Part shown: positions 7,042 to 10,106 of the stretch, one piece after another
Layout: each line of letters opens with the position of its first letter
Numbering within the stretch: position 1 is the stretch's first letter
Assembly: GCA_016935715.1 (NCBI GenBank)
Contig: JAFGQJ010000278.1
Coordinates: 1-10,106, forward strand
DNA: 10,106 nucleotides
DNA from: Spirochaetales bacterium
GTDB taxonomy: Bacteria > Spirochaetota > Spirochaetia > SZUA-6 > DRHE01
Direction: 5' to 3'
The notes under the pieces: model-generated
Told to the model about the DNA's origin: nothing
The model's input: only the letters and a program-made list of their open reading frames with translations
Database searches by the model: none
Position numbers and translations under genes: made by a program

Positions 7042-7421
7042 TGGAACGGAAAATGGTCTGCATATCCTGCCCACTCGGCTGCCGTCTGACCGTCAGGTGG
7101 GAGAACGAGCAGGATATCACGGTCAAGGGCAACAAATGCGCCAAGGGCGAGAGCTACGCACGGGAGGAGATCCTGGCGCCCAAGCGGGTGGTCACGGCTA
7201 CGGTCACGGTAGCCGGCCCGGCGGAGAAGGCCGGGGGCCCCCGGCGGCTGCCGGTGAAGACCAGCGCGCCCCTGTTAAAAGAGCACATAGCCGCCCTGCT
7301 CGACGAGTTGTACGGGCTGGAGGTGAAAGCGCCCGTGGCCTGCGGAGACGTGCTGCTGCCCGACATCGCCGGAACCGGTGTGGATGTGGTGGCCACCCGG
7401 ACCGTGAAAGAGCGGAGCTGA
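7041..7421 (+). CDS. DUF1667 protein, probable iron-sulfur subunit
   Basis: The 126-residue protein has an N-terminal cysteine cluster C7-x2-C10-x3-C14-x18-C33 within CISCPLGC and VKGNKCAKGE, then a variable linker (about 53-68) and a C-terminal part containing RLPVKTSAPL and APVACGDVLLPD. DUF1667 genes regularly accompany the GlpA-like and FAD oxidoreductase genes in spirochaetes, Thermotogae and Clostridia, which fits the order here. The C-x2-C-x3-C-x(n)-C-x-KG layout matches the N-terminal [4Fe-4S] site of formate dehydrogenase and nitrate reductase large subunits, so a cluster is more likely than plain zinc. It may replace the GlpC electron-transfer subunit, which is absent. The ATG overlaps the previous TGA by 1 nt, and GGAGGT lies 12 nt upstream. 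A second cysteine, in VACGDV, is less clearly a ligand. Confidence 0.85.
   Translation: MERKMVCISCPLGCRLTVRWENEQDITVKGNKCAKGESYAREEILAPKRVVTATVTVAGPAEKAGGPRRLPVKTSAPLLKEHIAALLDELYGLEVKAPVACGDVLLPDIAGTGVDVVATRTVKERS
7230..7245. repeat. Perfect 16-bp GC palindrome inside the DUF1667 gene
   Basis: GCCGGGGGCCCCCGGC reads the same on both strands. A nearby CCCGGC (7217-7222) can pair alternatively with GCCGGG (7230-7235) around a 7-nt loop. The palindrome encodes part of the linker KAGGPRRL between the cysteine domain and the C-terminal part. It may be only GC-rich linker coding, or an intragenic structure that slows ribosomes between domains. Confidence 0.5.
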
Positions 7422-7422
7422 C

Positions 7423-8304
7423 GTGCTGCGGATCGGCACCTCCAGCTGGAACTACGACTCCTGGGAGGGGCTGGTGTACGACCGCAGCAGCGCTGCGAGC
7501 TACCTGGAGCAGTACGCCCGGGTCTACGACACGGCCGAGATCGACAGGTGGTTCTGGTCCCTGTTCGACTCCCCCGAGCCGAGGCTGCCCGATACGCAGA
7601 CCGCGGAGGAATACTTCCGCAGCGTTCCCGAAGGGTTTCTGTTCACGATCAAGGTTCCCAACAGCATCACCCTGACCCACCACTACCGGAAGGACAAGTC
7701 GAAGCCCCTGAAGGCCAATCCCCTCTTCCTCTCCCCGGAACTGTACGGCGCCTTTCTGCAGCGTCTCGAGCCTCTGCAGAAGCGGATCGGTGCGCTGATC
7801 TTCCAGTTCGAGTACCTCAACAGGCAGAAGATGAGCTCCCAGAAGGAGTTTCAGTCCAGGATGGAGAGCTTCTTCTCCTCGATCCGGCGGCCGTTCCCCT
7901 GCACCGTGGAGACCCGCAACCCCCGCTACCTCAACGACTCCTACTTCCAGTTCCTCCGGGCAAACGAGCTGTACCCCTGCTTCCTTCAGGGCTACTACAT
8001 GCCCGATCTCCGCAGCATCCTTCCCGGCCGGGAGGGTTGGTTTCGGGAGGGAGACCTGACGATCATCCGGCTTCACGGACCGGACCGCCAGGGCATGGAG
8101 AAGATGAGCGGAAAACAGTGGGATCGGATCGTCTCGGCCAAGGACCAGGAGATAGCGGACATCCTGGACACGATCGGGAGGCTGCTCCGCCGGCGCGTGG
8201 ACGTGTACCTCAACGTGAACAACCACTACGAAGGCTCGGCGCCCCTGACCATCCGCAAGATCCGGGAGCGGCTTGACCGGCCCCGGACCCCGCTCATAGA
8301 ATAG
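7423..8304 (+). CDS. DUF72 family protein (YecE-like)
   Basis: The 293-residue length and motifs place it in DUF72/UPF0759, a TIM-barrel-like family of unproven biochemical function. Visible signatures are the N-terminal RIGTSSWNYDSWEG (3-16), SYLEQYARVYDTAEIDRWF (26-44), FLFTIKVPNSITLTH (72-86), the conserved VETRNPRY (162-169), and TIIRLHGPD (213-221). There is no signal peptide or membrane span, so it is cytoplasmic. Translation starts at GTG one nucleotide after the DUF1667 stop, with only a weak AGCGGAG upstream, so it probably relies on coupling to the preceding gene. That spacing puts it firmly in the glycerol operon. Whether it acts in glycerol metabolism, in nucleic-acid repair as sometimes suggested for relatives, or is merely co-transcribed cannot be told from sequence. 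A short inverted repeat GAGCGG/CCGCTC (8266-8295) lies at its 3' end. Confidence 0.88.
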   Translation: MLRIGTSSWNYDSWEGLVYDRSSAASYLEQYARVYDTAEIDRWFWSLFDSPEPRLPDTQTAEEYFRSVPEGFLFTIKVPNSITLTHHYRKDKSKPLKANPLFLSPELYGAFLQRLEPLQKRIGALIFQFEYLNRQKMSSQKEFQSRMESFFSSIRRPFPCTVETRNPRYLNDSYFQFLRANELYPCFLQGYYMPDLRSILPGREGWFREGDLTIIRLHGPDRQGMEKMSGKQWDRIVSAKDQEIADILDTIGRLLRRRVDVYLNVNNHYEGSAPLTIRKIRERLDRPRTPLIE

Positions 8305-8308
8305 AAGA

Positions 8309-8542
8309 ATGGATCCGGCCGGGGCGAAGAACTACAAGGAGCGGTGGCGGAAAGTCAACGAGCTGACGCTTCGCGAACACCGCGAGCTGTCCCCTGAGAC
8401 AAAACTCCTCCAGTCCACGGGACTGCTGCGCCTTGCCAGACGGCTGGGCTGGGACCTGAGCCGTCGCGAAAGCGAGATCCGGGCGGTCCGGAAAAACTGG
8501 AACCTACTGAGAGAGAGGTTTCGTGAGCGACAATCTGGATGA
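8309..8542 (+). CDS. Small charged helical protein, putative partner of the downstream nucleotidyltransferase
   Basis: I do not recognise a named family for this 77-residue protein. It is rich in Arg, Glu and Leu and predicted almost wholly helical: KNYKERWRKVNELTLREH, then SPETKLLQSTGLLRLARRLGW, then ESEIRAVRKNWNLLRERF. It has no cysteines, no membrane span and no catalytic motif. The helical segments, ending in a W-x2-LR pattern, resemble small proteins often found just before nucleotidyltransferase genes. It starts at ATG 4 nt after the DUF72 stop with only a weak AGAAG upstream. It overlaps the nucleotidyltransferase start by 20 nt, so the two are translationally coupled. A role as antitoxin, chaperone or substrate for the downstream enzyme is inference from this arrangement. 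Confidence 0.72.
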   Translation: MDPAGAKNYKERWRKVNELTLREHRELSPETKLLQSTGLLRLARRLGWDLSRRESEIRAVRKNWNLLRERFRERQSG

Positions 8543-9104
8543 TTTCCAGGACCCTCTGCAGGCCCTGCTGGAGGTTCTGGACCGTCAGAGGATTCCCCAC
8601 GTGATCATCGGCGGTCTGGCGGTCTCCCAGCTGGCCGCAGCACGGCTCACAGCCGATATCGACGTTCTGACCTACCTCAGCGACGACGACCGCATCCCGG
8701 AGCTTATCGAAGCCGCCGCATCCGTCGGTTTTTCGCTTCGCCTGCGGGACGCCGAGGCCTTCGCCCGGCGGAATCGCGTTCTCCTGCTGATGCACGATCC
8801 AACCCGGATCCCGGTCGACATCTCTCTGGGGCTGCTGCCCTTCGAACGGGAGGTGATCGAACGCAGCTCCCGCGTCTCGGCCGGCCGGCTCCAGCTCCCG
8901 CTTCCAACCGTGGAAGATCTCGTCATTCTCAAGGCGGTGGCCCACCGCTCCGTAGACCTGCAGGACATCGGCCGGCTGGTGGAAGCCCATCCCGGCCTGG
9001 ACCGCAAGCGGATCGAGCGTATTGTCGGCGAGTTCGCCGATGCCCTCCAGATGCCCGAGATTCTCGAAGACGCACGTAAAGAGCTCGAACGACCGCATCC
9101 CTGA
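8523..9104 (+). CDS. Nucleotidyltransferase of the AbiEii/MNT-like superfamily
   Basis: The 193-residue protein has a polymerase-beta-type nucleotidyltransferase core. It shows helix-GG (I-I-G30-G31-L-A-V), the catalytic pair D45-x-D47 in RLTADIDVL, and a third acidic residue D99 in IPVDIS, so all three metal-binding carboxylates are present. Downstream, PTVEDLVILKAVAHR and DLQDIG (128-150; K137, R142, D145, D148) match the C-terminal signature shared with AbiEii-like and DUF6036-like enzymes. Members transfer nucleotides to proteins, tRNA or small molecules; the target here is unknown. Start is GTG with GAGAGAGG 4 nt upstream, located inside the end of the 77-residue gene. The pair could be a toxin-antitoxin module or a housekeeping modification enzyme. 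It is the last gene of the plus-strand operon, and its stop lies 27 nt from the stop of the convergent HD gene. Confidence 0.85.
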   Translation: MSDNLDDFQDPLQALLEVLDRQRIPHVIIGGLAVSQLAAARLTADIDVLTYLSDDDRIPELIEAAASVGFSLRLRDAEAFARRNRVLLLMHDPTRIPVDISLGLLPFEREVIERSSRVSAGRLQLPLPTVEDLVILKAVAHRSVDLQDIGRLVEAHPGLDRKRIERIVGEFADALQMPEILEDARKELERPHP

Positions 9105-9131
9105 GCTCGCTCCGCCTGGAAGGCAGACCGG

Positions 9132-10055
9132 TCAGCCTGCCCGGCGCTCGTGCAGCCTGGCCTGGTCTCCGCGTTTGAGCTTGTGCCGAAAATTGGAGGT
9201 CTGGTCTGCAATGATCCGGTCCAGATAGGCCATCTGGCGGTCGACCGCGACGATGTACAGGTTTTCGTTGATCCCGTAGCGTTCCCGGAAATGGTGGTGG
9301 GCCAGCTCGAACATGTGCAGGTAGGTATCCCGCAGCCTTCCCTTGACCGTCTCGTAGAACTGTCGGGTTTTCTTGAGGATATCGAACTCGGTTTCGTATC
9401 CCGGAATGCCTGCTTCCTGGAACTCGTAGTAGAGGAACAGCAGCTTCTCCAGGTACGCGCGATCGGACATCTGCCCGAGAATGTCGGCGCTGCCGAGTAT
9501 TGCCCCGGCGTCCTGCTGCTCCTCCGAGGGAAAGGGAATGCGGGTGAAATCCATTTTCAGATCCGTGCTCTGGATCAGGCGGACGATCGGCTCGATCTCC
9601 TCTTCCTCGATCTCGAAGACCCCGGCGTGACGTTTGACAAAATCGATGCTCCGCTGTTCGTGCCGACGGGTGTATTTGGCCCCCGTGCCTTCGGTATCCC
9701 AGTCTTCCTGGATGTAACCGGTGTCGTGCAGCAGGGCGGCGAGGAGCAGCTGGATCGCCAGCTGTTCGGGAAGAAAAACCCGTTCGATATTGTATCCGTC
9801 CAGCAGGCGCGCGCTGCTCAGCAGCACGTTCATGGTGTGGTTGAAATCATGATACTCCGCCAGGCACTCCCGGTAGCCGGGGAACTCTCCGTCGAACAAC
9901 GAACGCACCTGGAAGAAGCCCAGGCGCACCCGCAGCGCAGAGTCTTCGGAATAGTGATGGTAGAAGATCTTCAGGACCTCTTCGATCACCCTGTCGGGAT
10001 CGCGGGCGTCGACTAGCCGTGACAGCTGAAGATCCTTTCGATCGGGCTCGGGCAT
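9132..10055 (-). CDS. HD-domain metal-dependent phosphohydrolase
   Basis: The 307-residue cytoplasmic protein carries the residues of an HD-superfamily metal phosphohydrolase: YHDFNHT (H69, H73), LLAALLHDTGY (H110-D111), RHEQRS (H132), and SADILGQMSDR (D191). The YHD-x2-H segment before the HD pair recalls class I cyclic nucleotide phosphodiesterases, so a cyclic nucleotide or other phosphoester is a reasonable substrate guess, but none can be proved. An acidic stretch EIEEEEIEP (148-156) sits between the H132 and D191 motifs. No sensory or membrane domain is attached. The ATG at 10055 is 11 nt or so from the predicted transcription start, with at most a weak AGAGA ribosome site. The gene is transcribed on its own from a good promoter and converges on the glycerol operon, and no terminator hairpin is visible in the 27-nt gap. 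Confidence 0.88.
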   Translation of the reverse strand: MPEPDRKDLQLSRLVDARDPDRVIEEVLKIFYHHYSEDSALRVRLGFFQVRSLFDGEFPGYRECLAEYHDFNHTMNVLLSSARLLDGYNIERVFLPEQLAIQLLLAALLHDTGYIQEDWDTEGTGAKYTRRHEQRSIDFVKRHAGVFEIEEEEIEPIVRLIQSTDLKMDFTRIPFPSEEQQDAGAILGSADILGQMSDRAYLEKLLFLYYEFQEAGIPGYETEFDILKKTRQFYETVKGRLRDTYLHMFELAHHHFRERYGINENLYIVAVDRQMAYLDRIIADQTSNFRHKLKRGDQARLHERRAG

Positions 10056-10072
10056 ACGCGTGTCTCTTCTAG

Positions 10073-10101
10073 ATAATACATCCTTTGGGAGGACAATTCA
10101 A
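10073..10101 (-). promoter_or_regulatory. Sigma70-type promoter of the HD phosphohydrolase gene
   Basis: On the minus strand TTGAAT (10101-10096, 4 of 6) and TATTAT (10078-10073, 5 of 6) are separated by exactly 17 nt. The predicted transcription start is near 10066, leaving a leader of about 11 nt before the ATG. The very short leader would make translation nearly leaderless. The right side of the site is close to the window edge, so upstream control elements are not visible. Confidence 0.65.
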
Positions 10102-10106
10102 TTTGC

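Noticed and set aside
7204..8226. Minus-strand open frame of 340 codons opposite DUF1667 and DUF72
   Set aside because: Crosses two real plus-strand genes and has no family features.
8266..8295. Inverted repeat GAGCGG/CCGCTC at the DUF72 3' end as a terminator
   Set aside because: The stem is only 6 bp with an 18-nt loop, no T-run follows, and the next gene starts 4 nt after the DUF72 stop, so termination here is unlikely.
9150..10016. Plus-strand open frame of 288 codons opposite the HD gene
   Set aside because: The minus-strand frame has a promoter and conserved HD metal ligands; the opposite frame is a valine/leucine-rich shadow.

Overview
The window is GC-rich, fully bacterial DNA with tightly packed genes. 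It looks like a carbohydrate/glycerol utilisation locus of an anaerobic or fermentative bacterium. The mix of genes (a family-1 solute-binding protein whose mature N-terminus runs SGAGQEKAEEKG, and a glycerol kinase followed by a GlpA-type dehydrogenase, a second FAD oxidoreductase and a DUF1667 protein) fits a spirochaete best, with Thermotogae or Clostridia-like lineages as alternatives. This taxonomic reading is inference from gene style, not from a marker gene.

Layout. Positions 1-2546 on the minus strand are an ABC importer operon read right to left: solute-binding protein (1260-2546), a strong 3' stem-loop (1205-1244), a small membrane-anchored carboxypeptidase-regulatory-like domain protein (693-1091), then a MalF/UgpA-type permease that runs off the left edge (1-662). 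A 206-bp divergent spacer (2547-2752) carries a near-consensus sigma70 promoter for the importer (TTGACA-17-TACAAT) and a weaker candidate promoter for the plus-strand operon. Positions 2753-9104 on the plus strand are seven genes with gaps of 0-4 nt or small overlaps: glpK, a GlpA-like dehydrogenase with a [2Fe-2S] BFD-type domain, a GlpB-position FAD/NAD(P) oxidoreductase, a DUF1667 cysteine protein, a DUF72 protein, a 77-residue charged helical protein, and a nucleotidyltransferase that overlaps it. Converging on this from the right is an HD-domain phosphohydrolase (9132-10055, minus) with its own promoter at the right edge.

How it works together. The ABC importer brings in an unidentified solute. 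Glycerol kinase makes sn-glycerol-3-phosphate, and the three-gene redox module probably oxidises it to dihydroxyacetone phosphate, passing electrons through flavin and iron-sulfur centres. No glycerol facilitator, G3P permease, GlpC or GlpR-type regulator is present in the window, so the divergent ABC importer is a candidate uptake route. The last two plus-strand genes resemble a small-protein/nucleotidyltransferase pair of toxin-antitoxin style and have no obvious metabolic link to the rest.

The points most worth a second look are the membrane-anchored accessory gene inside the ABC operon, the DUF1667 cysteine pattern that copies the [4Fe-4S] site of molybdopterin oxidoreductases, the translationally coupled 77-aa/nucleotidyltransferase pair, and the stem-loop behind the binding-protein gene. 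No tRNA, rRNA, CRISPR array or insertion sequence was seen.
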